A stretch of 11,148 nucleotides of DNA from Desulfovibrio sp. (lineage in GTDB: Bacteria; Desulfobacterota; Desulfovibrionia; Desulfovibrionales; Desulfovibrionaceae), in assembly GCA_014804905.1 (NCBI GenBank), contig JAAUYX010000080.1, forward strand, positions 6,390-17,537, read 5' to 3'. Position 1 is the stretch's first letter, and every line of letters starts with the position of its first letter. The notes under the pieces are model-generated. The model made no database searches and was not told the origin of the DNA. It was given only the letters and a program-made list of their open reading frames with translations. The translations under genes were made by a program, and so were the position numbers. This document shows positions 1 to 6,319 of the stretch, piece after piece.

Positions 1-1491
1 CCCGAAACCGAGGTGCGCGAAGCGCGCGACCGCGTGTTCGCCGCGCTTCGGGCGAGCGGCTTCCGGCTCCCGCCGGGGCGCGTCACCGTCAATCTCGCGC
101 CCGCCGGGCAGCGCAAGTCCGGCGCGGGCTATGACCTGCCGCTGGCGCTCGGCCTGCTCGCGGCCGCAGGGCTCGTGCCCGCGGAGCGCGCGGAGCGCCA
201 CGTCTTTACGGGCGAGCTTTCCCTTTCAGGGGCGCTTCGCCCCGTGCGCGGCGTGCTGCCGCTCGCCCTGCTCACGCGGGAGCTCATGGGCGAAGGCCGC
301 GCGGACGGCCTCGTGGTGCCGCCGGGCAATGCCGCCGAGGCCGCGGTGGTCGCGGGGCTCCCCGTAATCGCGCCGTCTAGCCTCGCGGAATGCGCGGCCT
401 TTCTCGCCGGGGAGAATGTCCCCGTTGCCTCACCCGCCAGCGCCGCGCGGGAGCGGCCGCCCGTGCCGGATTTCGCCGAGGTCAAGGGGCAGGAGGCGGC
501 CAAGCGCGCCCTGGAAATCGCGGCCGCCGGCGGCCACAATATCCTCCTCGTCGGGGCGCCGGGCAGCGGCAAGACCATGCTGGCGAGGCGCCTTCCCGGC
601 ATTTTGCCGCCGCTCACCTTTGAGGAGGCGCTGGACGTGACGCGCATCCTGAGCGTGGCCGGGCAACTCGCGCCGGATTCGGGCCTTGTCAGCGAGCGTC
701 CCTTCCGCGCGCCGCATCATACGGTCTCGGACGTGGCGCTTGTGGGCGGCGGGCGCGCGCCGCGCCCCGGCGAGGTGAGCCTCGCGCACCGGGGCGTGCT
801 CTTCCTCGACGAGCTGGCCGAATTCCCCCGCGCCGCGCTGGAGGCGCTGCGCCAACCATTGGAGGACGGCGGCGTCACGGTGTCCCGCGCCGCGGGAAGC
901 GTCACGTATCCCGCGCGCTTCATCCTCGTAGCGGCCATGAATCCCTGCCCCTGCGGCCATTATGGCGACACTGCCCACGCCTGCACCTGCCGCCCGGAAG
1001 ACGTGGCGCGCTACCGCCGCAGGCTCTCCGGGCCCCTGCTCGACCGCATCGACCTGCATGTGGACGCGCCCAGGGTGAGCTACGCCGAGTTCCGCACGGG
1101 CTCGGCCGCCTCGCCGGAGCGCTGGAGCACGGCGGCCATGCGCGGGCGCGTGCTCGCCGCACGGGCGGCCGGAGAGGCCCGGCACGAGGCCTTTCTGATG
1201 GAGGAGGGAAAAACGGCGGGAGAGGCAGGCCCCCCGGAAAAGGGCACGGCACCGCTCAACGCCGCCCTTGCCGGGCGCGAGCTGGAGCGCCACTGCGGCC
1301 TCGACGCCGGCGGCCACGCGCTCATGGAAGCGGCCATGGACCGCCTCGGCCTCTCGGCGCGAGCCTGCACGCGCATCCTGCGCGTGGCCCGCACCATCGC
1401 CGACCTCGAAGGCGCGGCTGCCATCGGCGAGGCGCATCTTGCCGAGGCCGTGGGCCTGCGCATCCTCGACCGGGCTGGCGCCCCGCGCTAG
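1..1491 (+). CDS. comM: YifB/ComM-family Mg-chelatase-like AAA+ ATPase, 5' partial
   Basis: The reading frame is open from base 1, so the gene is cut by the window edge. Family members begin with roughly 30-35 more residues. The GTG at 13 is internal and is used here only for residue numbering. What is seen: an N-terminal Lon-protease-like (S5-fold) domain to about residue 140; Walker A GAPGSGKT at 181-188 (bases 553-576); Walker B GVLFLDE at 261-267; a Cys cluster CPCGHYGDTAHACTC at 312-326; and a C-terminal helical domain ending in LRILDR. Known for the family: ComM is a hexameric helicase that promotes branch migration during natural transformation in Vibrio and Haemophilus. The gene is common in non-competent bacteria too, so the role here may be general recombination. 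Nothing looks degraded. An intrinsic terminator lies about 115 bases after the stop. Confidence 0.93.
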   Translation, partial: PETEVREARDRVFAALRASGFRLPPGRVTVNLAPAGQRKSGAGYDLPLALGLLAAAGLVPAERAERHVFTGELSLSGALRPVRGVLPLALLTRELMGEGRADGLVVPPGNAAEAAVVAGLPVIAPSSLAECAAFLAGENVPVASPASAARERPPVPDFAEVKGQEAAKRALEIAAAGGHNILLVGAPGSGKTMLARRLPGILPPLTFEEALDVTRILSVAGQLAPDSGLVSERPFRAPHHTVSDVALVGGGRAPRPGEVSLAHRGVLFLDELAEFPRAALEALRQPLEDGGVTVSRAAGSVTYPARFILVAAMNPCPCGHYGDTAHACTCRPEDVARYRRRLSGPLLDRIDLHVDAPRVSYAEFRTGSAASPERWSTAAMRGRVLAARAAGEARHEAFLMEEGKTAGEAGPPEKGTAPLNAALAGRELERHCGLDAGGHALMEAAMDRLGLSARACTRILRVARTIADLEGAAAIGEAHLAEAVGLRILDRAGAPR

Positions 1492-1607
1492 GGCTTCCTC
1501 ACTCTCGCTTCCGCCTCCCTCTCCGTCGTCCCTGAAAAATTTTCTTTCTCTTCCAGGCGCTACAGAATATCTTGTCCCGCCAGTCCTCCCAGCCTTCTCC
1601 GGCCGCA

Positions 1608-1633
1608 GGGGCGCTTGCGCCCCGCCTTTTTTT
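1608..1633 (+). terminator. Rho-independent terminator after comM
   Basis: A 6-bp GC stem (GGGGCG at 1608-1613 with CGCCCC at 1618-1623) closes a CTTG tetraloop. Three bases later comes a run of seven T (1627-1633). This is a textbook intrinsic terminator on the plus strand, and it separates comM transcription from rex. Confidence 0.8.
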
Positions 1634-1649
1634 CACGTAATCCCTTGCG

Positions 1650-1688
1650 CTGACGGGCCGCCCGCGTCGCAACGGCGCGCGCCGTCAG
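1650..1688. repeat. Inverted repeat in the rex leader region
   Basis: CTGACGG (1650-1656) and CCGTCAG (1682-1688) are perfect 7-base inverted arms around a 25-base GC-rich centre, ending just upstream of the rex Shine-Dalgarno. A second, shorter pair, TTGCG (1645-1649) and CGCAA (1668-1672), overlaps it. It could be a leader hairpin or an operator dyad. It does not resemble the known TTGTGA-type Rex operator, and I see no convincing -10/-35 pair beside it. Confidence 0.35.
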
Positions 1689-1707
1689 ACTTCCGAAGGA
1701 CAGGACC

Positions 1708-2373
1708 ATGACTACCGAGCCCAAGAGCAAGCATATCCCCCGCGCCACCATCCAGCGCCTCGCCATCTATGTGCAGGTGCTGGAAACTCTTGCCCGCGAC
1801 GGCGTGGAAGTGGTGTCCTCCAATCCGCTCGCCGAGGCCTGCGGCGTCAACGGCTCGCAGGTGCGCAAGGACCTCGCCTATTTCGGGGAGTTCGGCGTGC
1901 GCGGCGTGGGCTACCGGGTGGACGCGCTCATCGCGGCCATCAAGAACGCCCTCGGCGTCAACCGGGAATGGCGCATGGCCCTCGTGGGCGCGGGCAATCT
2001 CGGCCGCGCCATCCTCAACCACGGCGAATTCCGCGCCCGCGGCTTCAATATCGTGGGCGTGTTCGACTGCGACCCCTTCAAGATCGGCGAGATCATGCAC
2101 GGCCTCGAGGTGCGCTGCACCGACGATCTGCCCGCATCCGCGGCCGAGCTCGGCATCGAGATGGGCATCATCACCACCCCGCCGGAGCGCGCCCAGCGCG
2201 CCGCCAACCACATCGTGGAGGCGGGCGTCAATTCCATCCTCACCTTCGCGCCGGCCCGCATCAAGGTGCCCGAGCATGTGCATGTGGAGTATGTGGACTT
2301 TTTCCACCATCTCTACGCCCTGGCTTTCGCGCAGACGCAAGGCGGCAAGACCCAGGGGGGCCCCCACTGGTGA
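1708..2373 (+). CDS. rex: Redox-sensing transcriptional repressor Rex
   Basis: 221 residues, close to the usual Rex length. The ATG is preceded by AAGGA at 1696-1700, seven bases upstream. What is seen: an N-terminal winged-helix DNA-binding domain (about residues 8-85) carrying the family signature SQVRKDLAYFGEFGVRGVGY at 50-69; a Rossmann NAD(H)-binding loop GAGNLG at 94-99 followed by an acidic strand end VFD near 120; and a C-terminal helix (VEYVDFFHHLYALAF) of the kind that swaps between dimer subunits. Known for the family: Rex dimers read the NADH/NAD+ ratio and leave DNA when NADH binds, derepressing fermentative or respiratory genes. In sulfate reducers Rex controls energy-metabolism genes. 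Its stop overlaps the cobS start, so the two are probably cotranscribed and translationally coupled. I could not find a recognisable Rex box upstream for autoregulation. Confidence 0.96.
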   Translation: MTTEPKSKHIPRATIQRLAIYVQVLETLARDGVEVVSSNPLAEACGVNGSQVRKDLAYFGEFGVRGVGYRVDALIAAIKNALGVNREWRMALVGAGNLGRAILNHGEFRARGFNIVGVFDCDPFKIGEIMHGLEVRCTDDLPASAAELGIEMGIITTPPERAQRAANHIVEAGVNSILTFAPARIKVPEHVHVEYVDFFHHLYALAFAQTQGGKTQGGPHW

Positions 2374-3200
2374 GCCGGGGCGCTCCGCCGGGCCTCGTTC
2401 CCGCCGGGCTCGCCGACGCCTTCGCCTTTTTGAGCCGCTTCGCCCCCTTCGCGGCGCAGGGTCGCGCGCCGGACCTTGAGGCCGCCCTTCCCTGGTTCGG
2501 GCCTGTGGGTTTCGCGCTCGGCCTCTGCTGGACACTGGCCGCCCTCGGCCTGCCCCTGATTCTCGCTTCTGGCCCGGAAGCCGCGCCGCCTTGGGCGCAG
2601 GCCCTGCTCGCGGGCTGGCTCTGGCTTTTCCTCTCGGTCTGGACGACGCTGGGCCTCCACTGGGACGGCCTTGCGGACATGGGCGACGCCGAGGGCAGCG
2701 GCGCCTCGGGCGAGCGCTTCCGCAGGATATTGCGCGACAGCCGCCTCGGCGCTTTCGGGGCCTTGCGCCTCTTTCTCGTGCTCGCGGGCCAGTGGGCCGC
2801 CGCGGCCTGGCACGCGGGCCTCGTGTTCGGGGCCACGGATGCCGCACGGGCGGCCGCTCTCGCGCTCCCGCTTGTCGTCGCCCCGGCCTGGAGCCGGGGC
2901 GCGGCCGTCGTTCTGGCCCATGCCGGGGCGGCGAACGCGGCATCCTCCCTCGGGGCGCGGGCCTGCGGCGGCGCGCGTCCCCGCGTTCTCACCGCCTATG
3001 GCGCGGCCGGGCTCGGCATCTGTGCGGTCCTCGTCTTTCTGGGCCTCCCCCTCTGGAGCGCGGCCCTGCTCGTGGCCGCCCAGGCCTTCCTCCTGCGGCG
3101 CCTCGCGGCCCTGGCCCGGCGCGAAGGCGGCCTCTCCGGCGATTTTTTCGGCGCCGCCATCGAGGAAGGCACGCTCTGCTTTTTGCTGTTCACCCTCTAG
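2370..3200 (+). CDS. cobS: Adenosylcobinamide-GDP ribazoletransferase (cobalamin synthase)
   Basis: I start this gene at the GTG at 2370, whose bases overlap the rex TGA (GTGA). AGGGGGG at 2354-2360 serves as ribosome-binding site. The frame stays open further upstream inside rex, but that part is not CobS-like. This gives 276 residues, slightly longer than typical CobS (~250). What is seen: an early conserved AFLSRF segment; the membrane-embedded catalytic motif HWDGLAD at 97-103; the paired motif DSRLGAFG at 123-130; and several hydrophobic spans (about 42-65, 72-92, 130-150 and the C-terminal third). Known for the family: this polytopic inner-membrane enzyme joins adenosylcobinamide-GDP to alpha-ribazole (phosphate) in the last steps of B12 assembly. 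No other cob genes are in the window. The gene ends at an AT-rich spacer. Confidence 0.94.
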   Translation: MSRGAPPGLVPAGLADAFAFLSRFAPFAAQGRAPDLEAALPWFGPVGFALGLCWTLAALGLPLILASGPEAAPPWAQALLAGWLWLFLSVWTTLGLHWDGLADMGDAEGSGASGERFRRILRDSRLGAFGALRLFLVLAGQWAAAAWHAGLVFGATDAARAAALALPLVVAPAWSRGAAVVLAHAGAANAASSLGARACGGARPRVLTAYGAAGLGICAVLVFLGLPLWSAALLVAAQAFLLRRLAALARREGGLSGDFFGAAIEEGTLCFLLFTL

Positions 3201-3236
3201 CTGCTGCCAAGGAGAAGGCTATACTCTACAGTAGCT
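3199..3236. repeat. Imperfect hairpin at the cobS stop codon
   Basis: AGCTGCTG (3199-3206) can pair with CAGTAGCT (3229-3236), eight pairs with one G-U, around a 22-base loop. No T-run follows, so it is not a classical terminator. It may help end or stabilise the cobS message. Confidence 0.3.
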
Positions 3237-3250
3237 CACCCTTCCTCAAT

Positions 3251-3277
3251 CCCGTCTGAAGCGAAGCGGAAGACGGG
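3251..3277. repeat. Inverted repeat CCCGTCT/AGACGGG in the cobS-nitroreductase spacer
   Basis: Perfect 7-base arms (3251-3257 and 3271-3277) flank a 13-base purine-rich loop. The repeat marks the left edge of the AT-rich stretch that follows. Its function is unknown. Confidence 0.5.
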
Positions 3278-3300
3278 GTGCTGGGGCCGGAAGAATCCTA

Positions 3301-3417
3301 AAAAATAAGATTTTTCGGCGCTGACAAGGAAGATAAAAATTTCTGCAGGGAGTGTACTCAAGTACTCGACCGAGGAAATTTTTCTCTGACGCAGCAAGCA
3401 GCAAAAAGGCTGTTTTT
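3301..3417. repeat. AT-rich dyad-symmetric element centred near 3359
   Basis: The spacer 3201-3493 holds no gene that I can support. Its core, 3291-3430, is about 39% GC (55 of 140 bases by hand count) against much higher values in all neighbouring genes. Three A/T tracts in each half sit at mirror positions around base 3359: AAAAA 3301-3305 with TTTTT 3413-3417; TTTTT 3311-3315 with AAAAA 3403-3407; and AAAAATTTC 3335-3343 with GAAATTTTT 3375-3383, the last a perfect 9-bp arm. At the centre lies GTAC-TCAA-GTAC (3354-3365). The bases between the tracts pair poorly. Subhairpins also exist, such as AAAAAT-AAG-ATTTTT (3301-3315). It could be an interspersed palindromic repeat, a miniature-element relic, a protein-binding or bent-DNA site, or a structured leader of the next gene. 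Confidence 0.6.
3399..3417 (+). terminator. Weak terminator-like hairpin with T-run
   Basis: CAGC (3399-3402) pairs with GCTG (3409-3412) across an AAAAAG loop, and TTTTT (3413-3417) follows at once. The 4-bp stem is short, so termination would be inefficient. It is part of the larger dyad element and may be only that. If functional, it would end cobS transcription. Confidence 0.3.
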
Positions 3418-3493
3418 GACGGATAATTTCGGCATTCCTGACCCGCACAGACACCGCACCAACCCGCACATGCACAACCCCAAGGAGAATGCC

Positions 3494-4093
3494 ATGCCCG
3501 TAAGCCCCCGCGATTTTCACGAACTCGTCCTCGCCGCCCGCACCTGCCGCCGCTTCGTGGAGGACGAGCCCCTGACCATGAACGACCTCGACTGGCTCGT
3601 GGACTGCGCGCGCGTGACACCCTCGGCCCGCAATGCGCAGGTGCTCCGCTTCAGCCTCGTGACGAAGGGCGAGACCTGCGACGCGCTCTTCAAGCTCACG
3701 GGCTGGGCCGGGGCCCTCAAGGGCGCGGGCACACCGAAGCCCGGCGAGCGGCCCACGGCCTTCATCGCCATTGCCTCGCCGAAGGAAGGCGCCAACCTCG
3801 CCCCCTATGACGCGGGCATCGCGAGCGAGACCATCCAGCTCGCCGCGGCCACGCAGGGCTGGGGCTGCTGCATCATCCGCTCCGTGGACCGCGAGGGCGC
3901 GGCGCGCCTGCTCAAGGTGCCGGACACGCTGGAAATCCTCCTCGTGCTCGGCCTCGGCGTGGCGAAGGAGGAGCGCGCCATCGCCGAAATGCCCGCGGAC
4001 GGCTCCTTCAACTACTGGCGGGACGCGGACGGCGTGCACCATGTGCCGAAGCGCAGCCTTGAGGAGCTGGTCATCGGCCGCTTCGGGGCCTGA
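3494..4093 (+). CDS. Nitroreductase-family FMN-dependent oxidoreductase
   Basis: 199 residues. I start at the ATG at 3494 because AAGGAG at 3482-3487 sits six bases upstream. An in-frame TTG at 3416 would add 26 unconserved residues and lies in the AT-rich element. What is seen: the N-terminal RTCRRF motif (16-21), typical of FMN phosphate contacts in this superfamily; PSARNAQ (43-49), matching the usual PSa.N.Q flavin loop; GWGCC (122-126), matching the GlGtcwig-type strand; and a C-terminal helix. No iron-sulfur domain is fused. Known for the family: homodimers using NAD(P)H to reduce nitro compounds, quinones or other substrates; the natural substrate cannot be read from sequence. It stands alone between two structured spacers, with no obvious partner gene. 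A GATAAT at 3422-3427 could serve as a -10 box, without a convincing -35. Confidence 0.88.
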   Translation: MPVSPRDFHELVLAARTCRRFVEDEPLTMNDLDWLVDCARVTPSARNAQVLRFSLVTKGETCDALFKLTGWAGALKGAGTPKPGERPTAFIAIASPKEGANLAPYDAGIASETIQLAAATQGWGCCIIRSVDREGAARLLKVPDTLEILLVLGLGVAKEERAIAEMPADGSFNYWRDADGVHHVPKRSLEELVIGRFGA

Positions 4094-4103
4094 GCGGGCC
4101 CAA

Positions 4104-4159
4104 GCCGCAAAAACGCTTTGAGGATGCCGAACTTTCTGGTATCCTCGAGGCGTTGCGGC
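4104..4159. repeat. Long imperfect hairpin in the nitroreductase-pyrH spacer
   Basis: About 23 base pairs can form with one three-A bulge and a 7-base loop (4130-4136). The pairs are GCCGC (4104-4108) with GCGGC (4155-4159), AACGC (4112-4116) with GCGTT (4150-4154), TTT with GAG through wobbles, GAGGAT (4120-4125) with ATCCTC (4141-4146), and GCCG with TGGT. No T-run follows, so it is not a canonical intrinsic terminator. It overlaps the candidate pyrH promoter. Confidence 0.65.
4118..4145 (+). promoter_or_regulatory. Candidate sigma70-type promoter for the pyrH operon
   Basis: TTGAGG (4118-4123) and TATCCT (4140-4145) each match four of six consensus bases and are separated by 16 bases, placing a start site near 4152, about 50 bases before pyrH. 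The -35 lies in the left arm and the -10 in the right arm of the 4104-4159 dyad. The evidence is moderate; the dyad itself could explain some of the match. Confidence 0.4.
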
Positions 4160-4203
4160 AAATGCGGCCCGGCACACCATCCACCTCCAATCAAGGCGGG
4201 GCT

Positions 4204-4944
4204 ATGACGGCGACTGAAGGCGCAGGCGGGAAAGGGCTCAAGTACGGGCGCGTTCTGCTCAAGCTCTCCGGCGAGGCCCTTGCCGGGGAGAAGAAAACCG
4301 GCATCGACCCCGAAACCGTGGCCGCCGTCTGCGAGGAAATCGGCTCCGTGCTCGACATGGGCGTGGAAATGGCGCTCGTCATCGGCGGCGGCAACATCTT
4401 CCGCGGGCTTTCCGGCTCGGCCAAGGGCATGGAACGCTCCTCGGCCGACTACATGGGGATGCTCGCCACGGTGCTGAACGCGCTGGCCGTGCAGGACATG
4501 CTCGAAAAGCAGGGCTATCCCACCCGCGTGCTCTCGGCCATCAACATGAAGGAAGTGTGCGAGCCCTTCATCCGCCGGCGCGCCCTGCACCACCTCGAGA
4601 AAGGCCGCGTGGTCATCTGCGCGGGCGGCACCGGCAACCCCTATTTCACCACCGACACCACGGCGGCCCTGCGCGGCATGGAGCTCAAGTGCGACGCCAT
4701 CATCAAGGCCACCAAGGTGGACGGCATCTATGACAAGGACCCGGCCACCAACGCCGACGCCGTGAAGTTTGACCACATCAGCTACGAGGATACCCTGCGC
4801 CGGCGCCTCGGCGTCATGGACGCCACGGCCTTCGCGCTCGTCAGGGACAACCATGTGCCCATCATCGTCTGCCGCATGTTCGGCGGCGACATAAGGCGCG
4901 CCATTCTGGGCGAGCCCGTGGGCACCATCGTCCGCGAGGAATAG
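4204..4944 (+). CDS. pyrH: UMP kinase
   Basis: 246 residues from the ATG at 4204, with AAGG/GGCGGGG (4193-4201) upstream. The frame is open further upstream, but that part lies in the leader hairpin and is not conserved. What is seen: the amino-acid-kinase fold signatures KLSGE (20-24), GGGNIFRG (61-68), GNPYFTTDTTA (144-154) and the nucleotide-binding stretch KATKVDGIYDKDP (168-180). Known for the family: bacterial PyrH is a cytoplasmic hexamer that phosphorylates UMP to UDP, is activated by GTP and inhibited by UTP, and is unrelated to eukaryotic UMP/CMP kinases. It heads the operon, 55 bases before frr, matching the widespread pyrH-frr pairing. The usual upstream rpsB-tsf is absent; a nitroreductase gene is there instead. 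The first ~13 residues are a Gly/Thr-rich lineage-specific tail. Confidence 0.97.
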   Translation: MTATEGAGGKGLKYGRVLLKLSGEALAGEKKTGIDPETVAAVCEEIGSVLDMGVEMALVIGGGNIFRGLSGSAKGMERSSADYMGMLATVLNALAVQDMLEKQGYPTRVLSAINMKEVCEPFIRRRALHHLEKGRVVICAGGTGNPYFTTDTTAALRGMELKCDAIIKATKVDGIYDKDPATNADAVKFDHISYEDTLRRRLGVMDATAFALVRDNHVPIIVCRMFGGDIRRAILGEPVGTIVREE

Positions 4945-4945
4945 C

Positions 4946-4959
4946 GCCCGGGCCCGGGC
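4946..4959. repeat. Perfect 14-base palindrome after pyrH
   Basis: GCCCGGGCCCGGGC begins two bases after the pyrH stop and is its own reverse complement. With no T-run it is unlikely to terminate; it may be an RNA structure or only a product of high GC. Confidence 0.45.
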
Positions 4960-4971
4960 ATGAACGGCAAC

Positions 4972-4986
4972 CGGGGCCAGGCCCCG
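4972..4986 (+). repeat. GC hairpin abutting the frr ribosome-binding site
   Basis: CGGGGCC and GGCCCCG are inverted arms around a single A (4979), giving a practical six-pair stem with a three-base loop. The hairpin ends at 4986 and the frr Shine-Dalgarno AAGGA begins at 4988. It could influence frr translation or protect a processed end. Confidence 0.45.
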
Positions 4987-4999
4987 CAAGGATACCCAC

Positions 5000-5560
5000 A
5001 TGGACATCGACACCACCCTGCTCGACGCCGAAGAGCGCATGGAAAAGGCGCTCGCCTCCCTTGAGCGCGATTTCGCCAAGCTGCGCACCGGCCGCGCCTC
5101 CACGGCGCTTGTGGACGGCATCAAGGCCGACTATTACGGCACGCCCACGCCCATCAGCCAGATGGCCTCGGTGGCCGTGCCGGACAGCCGCACCCTCACC
5201 ATCCAGCCCTGGGACAAGGGCGGCATGGCCGCGGTGGAAAAGGCCATCCTCAAGTCGGACCTCGGGCTCACGCCGGTCAATGACGGCAAGATCATCCGCA
5301 TCTCCATTCCGCCGCTCACCGAGGAGCGCCGCAAGGAGCTCGTCAAGGTGGCCCGCAAGTACAGCGAGGAGACCAAGGTGGCCGTGCGCAACGTGCGCCG
5401 GGACGCCAACGACAGCCTGAAGCGCGCGGAAAAGGAGAAGGAGATCACCGAGGACGCGCTCAAGCGCGCCACGGACGAGGTGCAGAAGCTCACCGACCGC
5501 TTCGTGGCCGAGGTGGACAATCGCTGCCAGGCCAAGGAAAAGGAAATCATGGACATCTGA
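5000..5560 (+). CDS. frr: Ribosome recycling factor
   Basis: 186 residues, the normal RRF length, from an ATG with AAGGA at 4988-4992. What is seen: the long-helix segment with KLRTGRAST (27-35); the conserved YYGTPTPI (45-52) of the beta-rich hinge domain; IIRISIPPLTEERR (98-111); and the basic RNVRRDAND stretch (130-138), whose arginines contact 23S rRNA in known structures. Known for the family: with EF-G, RRF splits the post-termination ribosome so subunits can be reused; it is essential and cytoplasmic. It sits between pyrH and uppS, the standard order. The stop is followed 15 bases later by the uppS ATG, so the genes are almost certainly cotranscribed. Nothing is unusual in the protein. 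Confidence 0.98.
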   Translation: MDIDTTLLDAEERMEKALASLERDFAKLRTGRASTALVDGIKADYYGTPTPISQMASVAVPDSRTLTIQPWDKGGMAAVEKAILKSDLGLTPVNDGKIIRISIPPLTEERRKELVKVARKYSEETKVAVRNVRRDANDSLKRAEKEKEITEDALKRATDEVQKLTDRFVAEVDNRCQAKEKEIMDI

Positions 5561-5575
5561 GCCGGGCTGCCGAAG

Positions 5576-6319
5576 ATGAGCGAGGCACAGGAGGGCGCGG
5601 AGAAGCTGCCCAAACATATCGCCATCATCATGGACGGCAACGGCCGCTGGGCCCAGGCGCGGGGGCTTGCCCGCACGGCCGGGCACCGCGCCGGGGCCGA
5701 CGCCGTGCGCACGGTGGTGCGCGAGTGCCGCCGCCTTGGCATCCCGCACCTCACGCTCTACGCCTTTTCGAGCGAGAACTGGAATCGCCCGAAAACGGAA
5801 ATCAGCGCGCTTTTCGGCCTTCTGCTCGAATTTCTCGGCGCCGAAGTGCCCACCATGCTCGAGCAGGGCATCCGCCTCAAGGTACTGGGCGACCTCGACG
5901 GCCTGCCGCTCGCGCAGCGCACGGCTCTGCGCCACGCCATGAACCGCACCGCGGCCGGGAAGGACATGACCCTCAACCTGGCGCTCAATTATGGCGGCCG
6001 GGCCGAGCTTGTGCGCGCGGCCAGGAAGCTCGCCGCCGAGGCCGCGGCCGGGGGCCTCGCGCCGGACGCCATCACCGAGGAGGCGCTGGCAAGCCGCCTC
6101 GACACGGCGGGCCAGCCCGACCCGGACCTCGTCATCCGCACGAGCGGCGAGCAGCGCCTGAGCAATTTTCTCCTCTACCAGTGCGCCTACAGCGAGCTCT
6201 GGTTCACGCCCGTGCTCTGGCCCGACTTCGGGGCCGAGGAGCTCAAAAAGGCGCTCAACGACTATGCCGGGCGCTCGCGCCGCTTCGGCAAAACCCGGGA
6301 GCAGGCCGATGGCTGTTGA
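5576..6319 (+). CDS. uppS: Di-trans,poly-cis-undecaprenyl-diphosphate synthase
   Basis: 247 residues from the ATG at 5576. The ribosome-binding site is poor (only GAAG touching the ATG), so translation may depend on coupling to frr. What is seen: IMDGNGRWA (18-26) containing the catalytic Asp20; FSSENWNRP (64-72) for the isoprenyl acceptor; and RTSGEQRLSNFLLYQ (188-202), the C-terminal signature binding the pyrophosphate of the homoallylic substrate. Known for the family: this cis-prenyltransferase adds eight isoprene units to farnesyl diphosphate, making the C55 lipid carrier for peptidoglycan and O-antigen; it works as a soluble or membrane-associated dimer. Its substrate ultimately depends on dxr, three genes away in the same operon. 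The C-terminus overlaps the cdsA start by 11 bases. Confidence 0.97.
   Translation: MSEAQEGAEKLPKHIAIIMDGNGRWAQARGLARTAGHRAGADAVRTVVRECRRLGIPHLTLYAFSSENWNRPKTEISALFGLLLEFLGAEVPTMLEQGIRLKVLGDLDGLPLAQRTALRHAMNRTAAGKDMTLNLALNYGGRAELVRAARKLAAEAAAGGLAPDAITEEALASRLDTAGQPDPDLVIRTSGEQRLSNFLLYQCAYSELWFTPVLWPDFGAEELKKALNDYAGRSRRFGKTREQADGC

Noticed and set aside
1634..1707. A Rex operator for autoregulation upstream of rex.
   Set aside because: I looked for a TTGTGA-N-TCACAA type dyad and found only TTTCACG without a matching half, so no Rex box is called.
1633..2943. A 436-codon minus-strand open frame across rex and cobS.
   Set aside because: It is antisense to two well-conserved genes and highly Arg/Pro-rich, typical of a GC-driven shadow.
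3416..3493. An N-terminal extension of the nitroreductase starting at TTG 3416.
   Set aside because: It lies in the AT-rich dyad, has no ribosome-binding site and adds unconserved His/Pro/Arg residues; the ATG at 3494 has a strong AAGGAG.
4104..4159. tRNA or small structured RNA gene suggested by the long hairpin before pyrH.
   Set aside because: There is only a single stem, with no cloverleaf arms, no T-loop-like sequence and no CCA end.
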